NCBI RefSeq assembly: GCF_000732925.1
Contig: NZ_CP008953.1
Coordinates: 4,030,001 to 4,094,000, forward strand
Source of the DNA: Amycolatopsis japonica
GTDB lineage: Bacteria; Actinomycetota; Actinomycetes; Mycobacteriales; Pseudonocardiaceae
Direction of reading: 5' to 3'
DNA length: 64,000 bases
The first letter of the stretch is position 1. Each line of letters starts with the position of its first letter. The notes beneath the pieces were generated by a model that did not search any database, had not been told where the DNA came from, and saw only the letters and a list, made by a program, of their open reading frames with translations. A program made the translations under genes and the position numbers. This document shows, one piece after another, positions 42,501-52,077 of this stretch.

Positions 42501-45500
42501 GGCCCGCCCGCCGCCGCGGGATCGCCGTTGTCACCGATGATCGTGTCGGTGCCGCCGTCGCCGAACAGCTTGTCGCCGTCGTCGGGCTGCCCCGCCGCCC
42601 GTGTGCCGCCGACGATCACGTCACCGGCCAGGCCACCGGAGATCCAGTCCTTGCCGTTGTTCCCTTCGATGGTGTCGGGGTCGTCGCCGCCGAACATCGT
42701 GTCGACGCCGTCGTTGCCGTACAGGGTGTCGGTTCCGGTGTCGCCGTAGACGGCGTCGTCGTCCGAGCCGCCCCAGACCTGGTCCGCGTCGCGGCCGCCG
42801 TGCAGGACGTCCTTGCCCTTCTCGCCGCACACCAGATCTTCGTTGGCCTCGGCGTCGACATTGTCGTCACCGCCGCCAGCCCGCACGTTCTCCACCCCGG
42901 CGCCGCCGATGACCCGGTCGTTGCCGTCGAGCGCGTCGTTCACCGTCTCGTCGACAGGGGTCGATTGAAGTGGCGAACCGGCCTTGCACGGTGACGTCTG
43001 CTTGTCGCCGTACACGTCCGCACCGCCGTCGCCACCGATGATGTGGTCCCGGCCGAGGCCGCCGACCAGCGTCTTGTGCGACGGGCTCACCCCCTGCGGG
43101 AGCGGAGTGTGCGTGACGAAGTAGAGCGGCCCGTAGTCGTCGGTCTTCGCCGGGTCCGGGAATTCCAAAGTGGACGGTTCGGCGATGACGTAGTCGTCGT
43201 CCGGCCCGCCGTAGAGGGTGTCCGCCCCGAATCCGCCGAACAGGATGTCGTTGCCACCGCCACCGCGGAAGTCGTCCTTCTGCGTCTTCGTCGAGTGGCC
43301 GGTGACCCGGTCCTGTCCCTTGCCGCCGAACACCCTGTCGTCACCGGAACCGGTGTCGACGGTGTTGATCGGCCCGCCCGCCGGGCCGCCCGTGGTGTTG
43401 GCGTCGGCCGAGCCGTAGCCGTCGATGCCGGGGTCGACCTGATCCGCGGTGTAGATCTCGTCCGGTCCGGTGCCGCCGGCGAAGCGGTCGCTACCGTCAC
43501 CACCGACGAGGATCGCGCCCGGGGAGACGAACAGCGACTGCGGCAGCGTCGGAACGTCCTTCAGCGGATCGTCGGCCGCGACACCGAGGGTGTCGTCACC
43601 GCCGTTGCCGAACGCGGTCGACCTGGCGAGCCCGACCTTGATCGTGTCGCCGCCGTCGCCGCTTCCGGTCCCGCCCGCCGGATCGGGCAGGATCGCCCAG
43701 TTCGGCACGGAGACCGTCGGACCGCCGGTGCCGTCCGCGATCGGGTCGCCACCGTCACGGCCGTCGTTCTTCAGCTCATTCAACCCGATCGAGGTCACCG
43801 GAGGCGCGCCGAGGCTCGAATCGCCCGCCACGACGTCCAGGCCGTTGCCGACCGTGATGCTGTCGACGCCGGGGCCACCCGCGACGCGCGCCTTCGCCTC
43901 GTTTCGGACATAACTCTTCCGGTCCGCGGCGAGCACGGTGCGGTCACCGGTGACGATGACGTCGTCGCCCTTGCCGCCATCGACCCACGAGTTGCCGATA
44001 CCGGTCTTGATCTGGTCGTTCTTCTCGCCGCCGAACACGATCGCGTCCCGGTCGAACTGCGCGGTCGGCGGCGGTGGGCCGTCCTTCGCGGTGTCCTGTT
44101 TGGCGTCCCCGATGAACGTCACGCTCATCGGCTTGCCGTAGCCACGGCCGTCTACGACCACCCGCTCGATACTCGCGTTCCGGAACTCGCGCCGGATCCC
44201 GAGCATGTCCACGGCCACGCCGGTGAACGCGGGGTTCGCCGGGTTCGCGTAGTCGTGCAGCGACGTGATCTTGACGGTGTCTTTCTCCTGCTTGTCCGAC
44301 TCGTACGGGTCACCGGCGCCGCCACCGCGCTGGGCGGTGTGGCCGAGCGCCGCCGCGTAAACCACGAGTGTCTTGCCGTCACCGCTTAGGCCGCCGAGTT
44401 TCGGTGGTGGTGGCGTGCAGTTCGGTGTGGCGGTGAAGTCGAGCAGCGTGACGTCGACGATCGTGAAGCTGAACGACACCGAGAACGGGCCGAAGCCGAC
44501 CGTCACGTAGAGCTTGAGGAAGACATAGAGCCGCCCCGACACGGTGAACAGGCATATCGGGTTGTTCAACGCCGTCTGCAGGAACTCCGTGATCCGGAAC
44601 TTCCCGTCGTGGTTGGGATCGTTCCACAGGAACGAGACCGTGAGGCCCACTCCGCCCTCGATGCCGACGGTGATGATCACCGCCGTGACGGCCGCCCCCG
44701 CCGCGAGTTCGCCGGTGAACGACACCACCGGGATCGGCTTCCCGTTTTCGGTGGTGTAGAAGAACAGGCTCTGCAGGAACGCCTGCCCCACGGTCCCGAG
44801 GTCGAGTTGGCCGGCACGAGCCGCTTCGAACGCCTTGCGGATGCCGAAGGTGTCGAAGCCCGCGACGATGCGCAGCGTCACCGACGCCGAACCGTGCAAG
44901 GTGATCACCACCGGCGGCGGCGCGTACACCGGCCCGAACTGCTGACGCCAGTCGAAACCGAGGCGCAGCGGACCGGAGTCGAACTTGACCAGGTCCACGT
45001 CACCGCCGAGCAGCACATTGAACAGCGAAGCGGGCTTCTCGAACACGGGGAAGCTGAACCCGGCCGCAGACGCCTTGCTGGTCATCGGGTTGGCCGACTC
45101 CGGATCGTTGTTCTGGTTCTTGCCGTTGATCGCGCCGAGGATCGGGGCGAAGTCGGTTCCGCCGACGGCGTTCTTCTTCGCGCTGATCAGGCTTTCGGTG
45201 TTGTCCGGCGTCACCGTGGTGTCGAGCGCTTTCTGACCGCCGATTTCGAACGACCCGAGCGGGATGAGACAGGTGGTGGCGCAACTCGGGAAGTGGTTGA
45301 TGAAGTTCACGACCCCGGCGATGGTGTCGACGAACTTCAGGTCCGGGCCGCCGGCGATCGTGCTGAACGCCTTGCCGATCGACACGATCGTGACGTCGCC
45401 GCCGCCCGCCAGATGCGACAGGTCCGAAAGCACCGGGATCGGCGCGTACAGCGTCTTGATCACCGGATCGAGCGGACCGGTCACCTGCTTGATCTTGTTC

Positions 45501-48500
45501 ACGATCGGGCCCAGGATCTTGCCGAAGATCTCACCGCTGTCGATGGCCACCTTGCCGAAGGCCAGCGTCAGCGGGGAGTTGCCGCCGTCGGCGCTGTTGG
45601 TCCCCGGTTTGACGTTGTTCCACGCCCAGTGCAACCGGAAGTTCGCCTGGATACCGGGGAACCCGGCGTCCTCGCCCGGCCGCGCCTTGAGCAGCCAGTT
45701 GATGTCCGCGCTCGCGTGCAGCTTGACGTCGGCGAGCCGGTCCAGCCCGGCGTTCTGCAGATCGGTCAGGTGCAGCCTGCCGTTGGTGGGGTCGTCCGGC
45801 GCCACCAGGTCGATCTTGAACGCGCCGCCGAACAACGGCAGGACACCCGCGTCGTTCGCCGGGGCCGCCGTGTGGTCGCAGTCGTCCACGCTCTTCTGCT
45901 TCGTGCAGTTCTCCGCGGTGATGTTGATGAACGCGAGCTGCGCGTCGATCTTCTTCGGCAGAGTGACGTTCAGCCCGACCGCGAACTCGGGTTGCGCGGA
46001 ATCCTTGGTGTTGACGAAGAATCCCTCGCTCCGGCTGATACCCATGGCCAGGTGCAGCCGCCAGCCGAGCTGGACCTCCGGGCCGGCGCCGCCGTCGGCC
46101 TTCAACGAGAACCCGGGGATGCCCAGGTCCAGCGGCACCGTCTTCTTGAGGCATTCGTGGCCGGACGGCAGCCCGGCACAGTTCAGCAGGTCACCGCTGA
46201 AGTCGCCCTGGCTGACGTTCAGGCTGATCGTGACCGCGTCGAGGTCGTTGTACGAGCAATCGTGCGGCCGCGGGTTCTCGGCCGGGTTCTCCGGCGCCCC
46301 GCCGATCGAAGCGGCCCCGACGTCGGTGAACTTGGCGTCGGTGACGTCCGCGATCAGCTTGAAGGCACCGCCTTCTTCACGGAACACCTGGTAGCCGGCC
46401 GCGTTGGTTACCGGTTCCCAGGCGATGTCGAGCGAGTCCGTTGTGGACAGTGCGGCGGGGCCGGTGGTGATCTCGCCGGGGTCGCTCGCTTTGGCCTGCT
46501 TCTTCGCGCCGTCGATCATCACGTACGACGCGACGACGTAGCGGTAGGTCTTGTCCGCCGCCGTGGCGCCTTCGTGCAGTTTCACCGTCGGCGCGCCGAC
46601 GGTGCCCAGCGGTGTCTTGCACAGGGTGTCCACGGTGACCGTGTCCGGGTTCAGACCCGCGGCGGCGAGCTTCCCGCCGAGCTGGTCGTTGACCCAGCCG
46701 CGCACCGCCGCCATGTCGGTGAAGTGGCCGTTCGCAGGCAGCTGTTCCAGCGCGGTGTGGATCGCGGCGCGCAGTTTGCCGATGAAGTCCGCGCCCTGCT
46801 GGAGGTCGTCACCGAGCAGCGGCAGCTTGCCGCCGAAACTGGCGGTGTTGAGCGCCTGCTCCACCAGGTTGAGGTAGCTGTCGAGACCGTCGAGCCTGCC
46901 GAAGTCGATCAGCTTGGCCGCGAGCGCGTCCGCCAGCAGCGCCGGATCCGGGGTCTCCAGCCGCGGATGCCCGTCGATCGCCGCGCCGCCGAGGTTGAAG
47001 TAGTCGTCGGCCGCGGTCGATTTGGGCAGGCGCAAGGCGAAGTTGTTCGACTTCGTGGCGTCGGTGATCACCTTGCTGTAGGTCGCACCGCCGTCCTCGC
47101 TGATGTACAACGGCAGCTTCGCGCACAAGGCCAGCGGTGTCCCGCCGTCGAGGCCGCAGCCCACGGCGGTGCTCCCGGCGTTGATCGTCGGGCCGACGGC
47201 GCCGAGGAAGTCGGTGAAGCTGACCGGCGCGCCGGTGCCGCCGCCTTTGGCGAGGTCGATCGAGTAGGACGCCTTCGCGGTCGCCTTGTCCGCCGACTTG
47301 GGGTCGCCGAGTGACACGCTCAGCGGGCCCAAGGTGGTCGCGATGGTGGCGTTCTCCACGGTGGCGTCGAGTTTCACGCCGATCTTCGAGTCGTCGAGCA
47401 CGCGCAGCGCGTTCGCGTCGGCCGGGCCCGCACCGGGCTGCAGCGGGACGACCAGGCCCATCTTGACCTGACCGCCGACGCTGAGCGAGACCGAGCCGTC
47501 GCCCTGCACCCCGGCGACCCGCTGGCCACCGGACGGCAGGCTGAAGTCGAACTGCACCGGTGTGCTGGTGTGGTACGCGCGTTTCCAGTCCAACCGGATG
47601 ATCAGCGACGGCGTTCCGCCGGGTTCGGCGTACTCGAACGTCACCGGGACACTGTCCTTGAACCGCGTGTTGATGGTCTGGACGAGGCGCTGCAGGTTGT
47701 CGGACGGCGCCGCCTCCAGCAACGAGATCACGTCGTCCAGCTCGGACCGGATCACGTACGACGTCGACGGCGAGGGCCGGCTGGCCCACGGTCCGGCCAG
47801 GACGAGCGTGTCCGGCGTGACGCTGCCGACGATGCCCACCTGGGTACCGGCGACGACCGTGCGGCCGACGAGCGAGGGCGGGAACGCGTTGCCCTTCTCG
47901 ACGGTGCGCGCGATGTCCTTCACCGAGTTCGGGCCGTAGCTCACGGTCGGGCCGGAGCCGGATTCGTCGGCCCGCAACAGGTCCTTGAGCGAACGGCCGA
48001 CGAGCGGGATCTTCGTGCCGAACACCGCGGCGCCCGACGGCGAGGCGTCACCGAGGGAGGCGTCGAGGGTCTGCAGCGTCTTCAGGAGGATCGAGAAGAG
48101 CGCCTTCGGATTGGCCGGGTCGAAGTCGAAGTTCACCAGTTCCGACAGGTCGCTCGTGCTGAACTGCGGCCCGTCGGGACCGGTCGTCTTGGTCAGGTCG
48201 TTCCAGGTGAATCCCGCGTGCGCCGAGGCGCCCTTCAGGAAGTCGCCCGTACCCGGTGCGCTGGCGTCGACGCCGCCGGCACCGCGGACACGCACCTGGA
48301 AGTCGAGCAGCGCGCCGGGGTCGTGCAGCAGTTTGTCCACGACCGCGCCGAAGGTCAGGTCACCGAGGTCCTTGAACTTCACCTGTGCCATGTGGTCGTC
48401 GGCGCCCGGTGTCCCGGCACAGTCGGCACCGGCGTTCGGGTGGCAGACGTGCGCCGCGCCTTTCAGCTGCACCTGGAGGAATCCGGCGTTGGCGAACAGG

Positions 48501-50461
48501 TCGATGCCCGCGTCCATCGGGAAGTCGGCGGTGAACAGCGACGGGGCACCGGAAGTGCGCAGCAGCACCCGGTCCGGCCCGGTCGGGGTCGCGCCGACGA
48601 GGGTCGTGCTGCCGTCCGGGTTCTTCTGCTCGATCGGCGGGTTGTGCACGGTCGGGTTCTGCAGGTCGAGTACGAGGGTGACCGCGGCGTCGTAGCTGGG
48701 CTTGACCTTCGCGGTGGCGTTGACGGCGTTGGCCTCGCCCACGCCGCGGCCGCCGGTCTTCAGGTCGTTGCCGAGCTGGACGACGCCGACGTCGCCCTGC
48801 ATCCCGGAGATCGTGTACGGCGCGTTGGCGGCCGGGATCACCGGCGTCCAGCCCGGTGCCTGCAGGAAGAGCGTGTTCCCGTCGTTGTTCTCGACGGTCG
48901 CCCCTGCCGCCCCGGCGACGACGCGCCGCCCCGTGAACTCCCCCGGCTTCCAACTCTGGTTCTCGTCCTTGAGGGTGGTCTGCGTGTAACTGGTCTTCGC
49001 CGGGTTGCCCGCCGGTCCGGACGCCGCCGCGGCGGCCGCATTGAGATCCACCGCCGTCGCCGGGGCCTTGCGGGACAACGTGATCTTGAAATCGAGCTTG
49101 GTCGAACCCGGCGGGAAGTGGACGTCGGAGATGCCGATCTTGCCACCGCCGGGCAGGTTCGCCGCGGTGTTGAGCTTGTCGAGCATCTGCTGCAGCGAAA
49201 CGAACAGCGGTTCACCGGCCTGTGTCGGGTCCGCCGCGGTCTTCGTGTTGTCCTGCAGGAACTTCTTGATCGACTCGTTGAGCTGGATCGCGTCGGCGAG
49301 GGTGCCCTTGAGGAACGGCAGGTCGAGGTTGCCGATCGGGTTCGCCGCGTCGCCCCACTTCGCGCGCTGGATCGAGGTCAGCGTCGTCGCCAGCTGTGCG
49401 AGGCCGGTGGCCAGATCACGCGGGGTCAGGTTGAGGAACGGGCCGACGGTGCCGATGCCTTCCGGTTTGATCTCCGGCGTTCCGGTGGCGATGTCCGGCC
49501 AGCTGAGGCCGATCTTGGCATCCACCGAGGGAAGGTTCAGCGAGAAGGAAGCGGCGGGCGCGGCCGCGAGGTGCAGCGAACCATTCAGCGATCCCGCCGG
49601 GCTGGCGAAGCCGAAGCTGACCAAACCGGCCAGCGAACCGTTCTGGGCCAGCTCGCCCGCGGTGCCGTCGTTGTTGAGGAACGCCAGCCGCCCGTCGTTG
49701 TCCGGGTCGTTGATCGTGGCGGCGAAATGCGCCTTCAGGTCCAGCGAGGTGTCGGTCTCGACGAGCTTCACCCCGAGGACACCGATCGCGGCGTTGACGG
49801 CCTTGATCGCGTTCGCGTCGGGGAAGTCGGCCGAAGCGTCGACGGTGAACGCCGGAGTCGTGCCGTCGTTGAGGATGTAGGCCTTGTCGTGCGCCTTGTC
49901 CCAGATCAGGGTCAGCTTCACCGTGGTGCCGACGGTGAGCCGCACGCCGCCGGTGGAGGAGAACGCCGACTGCGGGGCGTTGCCGCCCTCCCCGATCGGG
50001 ACCGGGATGTTCAGCGCCTGGTTCAGCAGTACACGGGAGACGGACAGGGTGAGATCGAGTCTCTTGTCCTCGCCGACGGTGCTCAGTGTGGTCTTGAGCG
50101 TCCCAGCCCGGTCGGCCGACAACGTGATCGGCTGGTCGATGTCCAGATCCGCGTCGTCGACCGCGGCGGAAAGCTTCTTGGCGCCGGTGTTGAACGCCTC
50201 CTGGGCCAGGGTGTCGAACCCGAGCGCGGCGCCGGGACTGGTCTGCACGGCCGGCAGCGCCTTCGCCAGTTGCCCGATCGTGCCCAGGCCCTTGCTCCAG
50301 GTGGCGAAGCTGTTCGTGGGCCCGGCCAACGCGTTGACCAGCGTGCCGACGCCAGGGCTGGCCGCCCGTGCCGGAGGTGGGGTGATGACCACGCCCATCC
50401 CGATCGCGACGACGAACGCCGTCGCCGATGCGAGCCACCTTGAGCCGGCACGTGAGCCCAT
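39506..50461 (-). CDS. Giant Sec-exported RTX calcium-binding protein (3,651 residues)
   Basis: ATG 50461 has GGGGAGG seven bases upstream. A signal peptide (ASATAFVVAIGMGVV, then PARAA) directs Sec export. Residues to about 2,100 are non-RTX. They contain recurring modules with LPLLG or IPLVG and SKIGVKLDA-type strands, EF-hand-like loops (NDPNHDGKFRITEF, NDPDNDGRLAF), and one fibronectin-III-like stretch near KTYRYVVASY/AAGYQVFREEGG. Residues about 2,140-3,480 hold dozens of nonapeptide RTX repeats of the GGxGxDxxx type (GGSDDDAVYGDTGTDTLYG). A unique 170-residue end with three or more Cys follows. Calcium-induced folding outside the cell is expected; role unknown, perhaps adhesion or surface layer. 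No type I secretion genes adjoin. Confidence 0.85.
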   Translation of the reverse strand: MGSRAGSRWLASATAFVVAIGMGVVITPPPARAASPGVGTLVNALAGPTNSFATWSKGLGTIGQLAKALPAVQTSPGAALGFDTLAQEAFNTGAKKLSAAVDDADLDIDQPITLSADRAGTLKTTLSTVGEDKRLDLTLSVSRVLLNQALNIPVPIGEGGNAPQSAFSSTGGVRLTVGTTVKLTLIWDKAHDKAYILNDGTTPAFTVDASADFPDANAIKAVNAAIGVLGVKLVETDTSLDLKAHFAATINDPDNDGRLAFLNNDGTAGELAQNGSLAGLVSFGFASPAGSLNGSLHLAAAPAASFSLNLPSVDAKIGLSWPDIATGTPEIKPEGIGTVGPFLNLTPRDLATGLAQLATTLTSIQRAKWGDAANPIGNLDLPFLKGTLADAIQLNESIKKFLQDNTKTAADPTQAGEPLFVSLQQMLDKLNTAANLPGGGKIGISDVHFPPGSTKLDFKITLSRKAPATAVDLNAAAAAASGPAGNPAKTSYTQTTLKDENQSWKPGEFTGRRVVAGAAGATVENNDGNTLFLQAPGWTPVIPAANAPYTISGMQGDVGVVQLGNDLKTGGRGVGEANAVNATAKVKPSYDAAVTLVLDLQNPTVHNPPIEQKNPDGSTTLVGATPTGPDRVLLRTSGAPSLFTADFPMDAGIDLFANAGFLQVQLKGAAHVCHPNAGADCAGTPGADDHMAQVKFKDLGDLTFGAVVDKLLHDPGALLDFQVRVRGAGGVDASAPGTGDFLKGASAHAGFTWNDLTKTTGPDGPQFSTSDLSELVNFDFDPANPKALFSILLKTLQTLDASLGDASPSGAAVFGTKIPLVGRSLKDLLRADESGSGPTVSYGPNSVKDIARTVEKGNAFPPSLVGRTVVAGTQVGIVGSVTPDTLVLAGPWASRPSPSTSYVIRSELDDVISLLEAAPSDNLQRLVQTINTRFKDSVPVTFEYAEPGGTPSLIIRLDWKRAYHTSTPVQFDFSLPSGGQRVAGVQGDGSVSLSVGGQVKMGLVVPLQPGAGPADANALRVLDDSKIGVKLDATVENATIATTLGPLSVSLGDPKSADKATAKASYSIDLAKGGGTGAPVSFTDFLGAVGPTINAGSTAVGCGLDGGTPLALCAKLPLYISEDGGATYSKVITDATKSNNFALRLPKSTAADDYFNLGGAAIDGHPRLETPDPALLADALAAKLIDFGRLDGLDSYLNLVEQALNTASFGGKLPLLGDDLQQGADFIGKLRAAIHTALEQLPANGHFTDMAAVRGWVNDQLGGKLAAAGLNPDTVTVDTLCKTPLGTVGAPTVKLHEGATAADKTYRYVVASYVMIDGAKKQAKASDPGEITTGPAALSTTDSLDIAWEPVTNAAGYQVFREEGGAFKLIADVTDAKFTDVGAASIGGAPENPAENPRPHDCSYNDLDAVTISLNVSQGDFSGDLLNCAGLPSGHECLKKTVPLDLGIPGFSLKADGGAGPEVQLGWRLHLAMGISRSEGFFVNTKDSAQPEFAVGLNVTLPKKIDAQLAFINITAENCTKQKSVDDCDHTAAPANDAGVLPLFGGAFKIDLVAPDDPTNGRLHLTDLQNAGLDRLADVKLHASADINWLLKARPGEDAGFPGIQANFRLHWAWNNVKPGTNSADGGNSPLTLAFGKVAIDSGEIFGKILGPIVNKIKQVTGPLDPVIKTLYAPIPVLSDLSHLAGGGDVTIVSIGKAFSTIAGGPDLKFVDTIAGVVNFINHFPSCATTCLIPLGSFEIGGQKALDTTVTPDNTESLISAKKNAVGGTDFAPILGAINGKNQNNDPESANPMTSKASAAGFSFPVFEKPASLFNVLLGGDVDLVKFDSGPLRLGFDWRQQFGPVYAPPPVVITLHGSASVTLRIVAGFDTFGIRKAFEAARAGQLDLGTVGQAFLQSLFFYTTENGKPIPVVSFTGELAAGAAVTAVIITVGIEGGVGLTVSFLWNDPNHDGKFRITEFLQTALNNPICLFTVSGRLYVFLKLYVTVGFGPFSVSFSFTIVDVTLLDFTATPNCTPPPPKLGGLSGDGKTLVVYAAALGHTAQRGGGAGDPYESDKQEKDTVKITSLHDYANPANPAFTGVAVDMLGIRREFRNASIERVVVDGRGYGKPMSVTFIGDAKQDTAKDGPPPPTAQFDRDAIVFGGEKNDQIKTGIGNSWVDGGKGDDVIVTGDRTVLAADRKSYVRNEAKARVAGGPGVDSITVGNGLDVVAGDSSLGAPPVTSIGLNELKNDGRDGGDPIADGTGGPTVSVPNWAILPDPAGGTGSGDGGDTIKVGLARSTAFGNGGDDTLGVAADDPLKDVPTLPQSLFVSPGAILVGGDGSDRFAGGTGPDEIYTADQVDPGIDGYGSADANTTGGPAGGPINTVDTGSGDDRVFGGKGQDRVTGHSTKTQKDDFRGGGGNDILFGGFGADTLYGGPDDDYVIAEPSTLEFPDPAKTDDYGPLYFVTHTPLPQGVSPSHKTLVGGLGRDHIIGGDGGADVYGDKQTSPCKAGSPLQSTPVDETVNDALDGNDRVIGGAGVENVRAGGGDDNVDAEANEDLVCGEKGKDVLHGGRDADQVWGGSDDDAVYGDTGTDTLYGNDGVDTMFGGDDPDTIEGNNGKDWISGGLAGDVIVGGTRAAGQPDDGDKLFGDGGTDTIIGDNGDPAAAGGPVFDLATSADATLGGDDTIGGGMDADALYGGLENDTVSGGKDPDRIEGNPGSDTLNGETEADDIIGGSHQTPGDPVAKNAAGYPDAGDTISGGDADDVITGDNATITGTGGADSGDPVTRGRGLSAGRHVVLFDLGHAPNPANSGGDTISGGTATDVVYAQSGMDTVHGDAGDDYVEGDQDADKLFGDSGQDDLVGGSSAVEMGGGQGTVGQLDTGDTISGGEDADVITGDNALVTRDAGIPKSPITQGRFDTDLPGAVPMTHRSIQLYDLGDTPVPNTSGGDDITGDNGCDAILGQSGNDRIKGGNDGDHAEGGPGRDWIEGNNGDDDLVGGSSTIHGDDTALTTQGQPDTADVVFGGTGDDVVLGDNAITDRIAPPSPYLLRVGSNGTFETQRSLRLLDLSWSNGFLGAPARPVAGGDQLSGGGGVDVMFGQDGDDQISGGAHDDYAEGNGGHDTMFGDRTLAEAGIAISPPEPAWPGTASDDLGDVSAPNGQDDLIGGSSLEVFRDTADDVHGDGAADFILGDNGTAVRDIVDQTGKPVALGDDLSKVSLPLTNRIYAKRYDPQNLPQGAAFVRHGVNGAPTRFCTTTQATCEALGASGGDNLWGDAGEDTLYGQDGDDLMYGDTGTTTAPGDGADDMYGELGGDRMWGTGGEDAMVGDRGGIVDVFQNGSNKFVIDNPQVPAIHYEGFLAGSVTRQADLQHDVNGDAFAAPGNAPAMPHRGDLEGGDDRIRGGDDHDSIHGGFGDDLANGDSGGDIVFGDDGADVLWGGKGGTDPANPNDRGVNDSLVDHLAGGKGATSGPSVDPNTGALGSDILDWRPRGSYGAPGQTTCTANPWPQTFGNGKNAVTVDPCSWFEMTNLDNADVADNQHHQGIDWIYGGWDRDVLQADVADNGPNLGDRLLDWGGAYNLYTHCNAAYGGYNDVRQHSPTHQEFLQRWAYSLGAGQVAGEVTTEGTSAYDELALVYQPDMKDHGTGPAFPTTPGHFDNPNACAP

Positions 50462-50580
50462 CGGGCACCTCCCCGTTCACGGGCGCGCGACGACGCGCCG
50501 TTCACTCGGAGAAGGCTGACCAAAGGTGAAATCCACGTGAAGAGGGCGGTCCGCTCAGCGGACTGGTGACTTCCCGGCCA

Positions 50581-51195
50581 TCAGTGTGCGGATTCGGTCA
50601 ACTCGTGACCGGCCTCCAGCGCGGCGGCGTCGACCAGCCTCCGCATCACCGCGAGGTCGCTCGCCGGGGCGGTCAGGAGGCCGATCGCGGCCACGATGCG
50701 GCCTTCCGGGCAGCGGATCGGCGCGGCGGCACCGTGCGCGGCACCGCCGAGCAGCACCCCGGCCACCGCGGCCGAGGACGGCAGAACCGTGCCCGGCGAG
50801 ACGGCGGGCACGCTCGCGGAGTGTCCCGAGACCGCCGCGACGACCAGGACGTCGGACCCCGCCAGCACGCAGACCGCGACGTCGGTCCTGGTCAGTTTCG
50901 CCAACCGGATCGCCGGTTTCCCCGCGGCGGCGCGGATCCTCGCGTGCAGTCGTCCCCGGCCCTGGACGAGCCTGCCCGCCAGCGGGCCGACGACGTAGCC
51001 GCGCAACAGCCGTTCGACCGCGCCGATCCCGCACATCTGTTCCAGCAGCCGGTGCGCCGTCGACTTGGGCAGGCCCGCCCGGTGCGCCGCCTCGGTCAAC
51101 CCCAGACCCGCGCCGGCGTCGGCGGCGGCGAGCACTTCGAGCAACGCGAACGCGCCCTCGAGCACCGAACGGCCGGGCACGCGCGCCATGCCCAT
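50581..51195 (-). CDS. IclR family transcriptional regulator
   Basis: 204 residues. The winged helix is GRSVLEGAFALLEVLAAAD, LGLTEAAHRAGLPKSTAHRLLEQM and a following wing. The effector domain has IRLAKLTRTDVAVCVLAGSD, VLPSSAAVAGVLLGG and a final IVAAIGLLTAP. It is shorter than the usual 240-260 residues. ATG 51195 is chosen because GGAGG lies seven bases upstream; a further in-frame ATG at 51237 lacks one. Target genes are not evident: the YceI gene lies upstream on the same strand and the cat operon lies 2.5 kb away. Confidence 0.82.
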   Translation of the reverse strand: MGMARVPGRSVLEGAFALLEVLAAADAGAGLGLTEAAHRAGLPKSTAHRLLEQMCGIGAVERLLRGYVVGPLAGRLVQGRGRLHARIRAAAGKPAIRLAKLTRTDVAVCVLAGSDVLVVAAVSGHSASVPAVSPGTVLPSSAAVAGVLLGGAAHGAAAPIRCPEGRIVAAIGLLTAPASDLAVMRRLVDAAALEAGHELTESAH

Positions 51196-51344
51196 CGGAA
51201 TACCTCCGACGGTGCCGGTCACATCGTCCGTAAGCATCAGTGACCTCCACCGCGGTCGCGTGCACCGATCGGCTCTTCGTGCCTGAGTTGTCGTCCGCCC
51301 ACGACCAGGCGTTACGGCGAACGGCGTATCGGCACGCTTCGTGC

Positions 51345-51902
51345 TCAGCGCGCCGGAGAACCGCCCTGGCGGCTCGCGGCGACGGTCAGCTGCAGGGTCA
51401 CCTTCGAGCCGACCATGAGCCTGGTGGCGAGGTTCTCGTTCACACCCCAGCGGAGGCGGTTGAGCGAAACTGCGCCCGTGAACCCGGTACGGACACCGTC
51501 CGCGCCAGGCCTGGCGTCGACCAGCTCGACGGCGACGCGGACCGGTTTCGTGACACTTCGGATGGTCAGGTCGCCGGTGACCTCGAACCCGCTGCCGCCG
51601 ACGTGCCGGACGGCGGTCGAGACGAAGGTGATGACCGGATGTCCTGCCACGTCGAAAAAAGCGGTGCGCAGGTGGTCGTCGCGCTTCTGGTTGCCGGTGT
51701 CGATGCTCGCGGCCTTGATGGTGAGCCGGACGCTGGACCTGGCCGGATCGTCGCCGTCGAGGTGGGCGCTGCCGTCGAATTCGTCGAAATGGCCCGGCAC
51801 CCGGCTTCCCATGGTGTGCCGGGCGATGAAGGCGAGCGTCGTACCGGCGGCGTCGAGTGAGTAGTCGCCGGTCAGTTCGCTGAGCGGGGTCACGGTCGTC
51901 AT
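51345..51902 (-). CDS. YceI family lipid-binding protein
   Basis: 185 residues. GDYSLDAAGTTLAFIARHTMGSRVPGHF is the YceI start. VRLTIKAASIDTGNQKRDDHLR and the FDVAGHPVITFVST block, then SVTKPVRVAVEL and RLRWGVNEN, complete the lipocalin-like fold. Family members bind isoprenoid-type lipids in a hydrophobic pocket. No signal peptide is present, so it is probably cytoplasmic. AGGAG precedes the ATG at 51902 by about nine bases. Confidence 0.88.
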   Translation of the reverse strand: MTTVTPLSELTGDYSLDAAGTTLAFIARHTMGSRVPGHFDEFDGSAHLDGDDPARSSVRLTIKAASIDTGNQKRDDHLRTAFFDVAGHPVITFVSTAVRHVGGSGFEVTGDLTIRSVTKPVRVAVELVDARPGADGVRTGFTGAVSLNRLRWGVNENLATRLMVGSKVTLQLTVAASRQGGSPAR

Positions 51903-51996
51903 GCTGGGGCTCCTGGCGGGATGAGGGAAAGCGTTCTCGGTACTACGACGAAACCGCCCCGCCGGATGTGAGCCGGGCGGGCCGCCGAAATCTCGA

Positions 51997-52026
51997 TTGC
52001 GTGCCCGTTCCTCGCCTGGCTAGGGT
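51997..52026 (+). promoter_or_regulatory. Promoter with TTGCGT - 18 bp - TAGGGT
   Basis: TTGCGT at 51997-52002 and TAGGGT at 52021-52026 are separated by 18 bp. A hairpin follows at once: GGTCCGGCC (52024-52032) pairs with 52043-52051. It should drive the methyltransferase at 52248, leaving a leader of about 215 nt. Confidence 0.5.
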
Positions 52027-52077
52027 CCGGCCGACCGCATCAGGCCGGACCATCGCGGAAAGGGAGGTGTGCAGCAC

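Noticed and set aside
40000..43300. Short tandem DNA repeats interpreted as a non-coding repeat array
   Set aside because: The periodicity is codon-based and encodes RTX nonapeptides in a continuous open frame.
44609..50443. Very long open frames on the plus strand opposite the RTX gene (about 900 codons each)
   Set aside because: They are Arg/Gly/Val-rich shadows caused by the GC-biased third position of the real minus-strand gene. They have no domain motifs or ribosome-binding sites.
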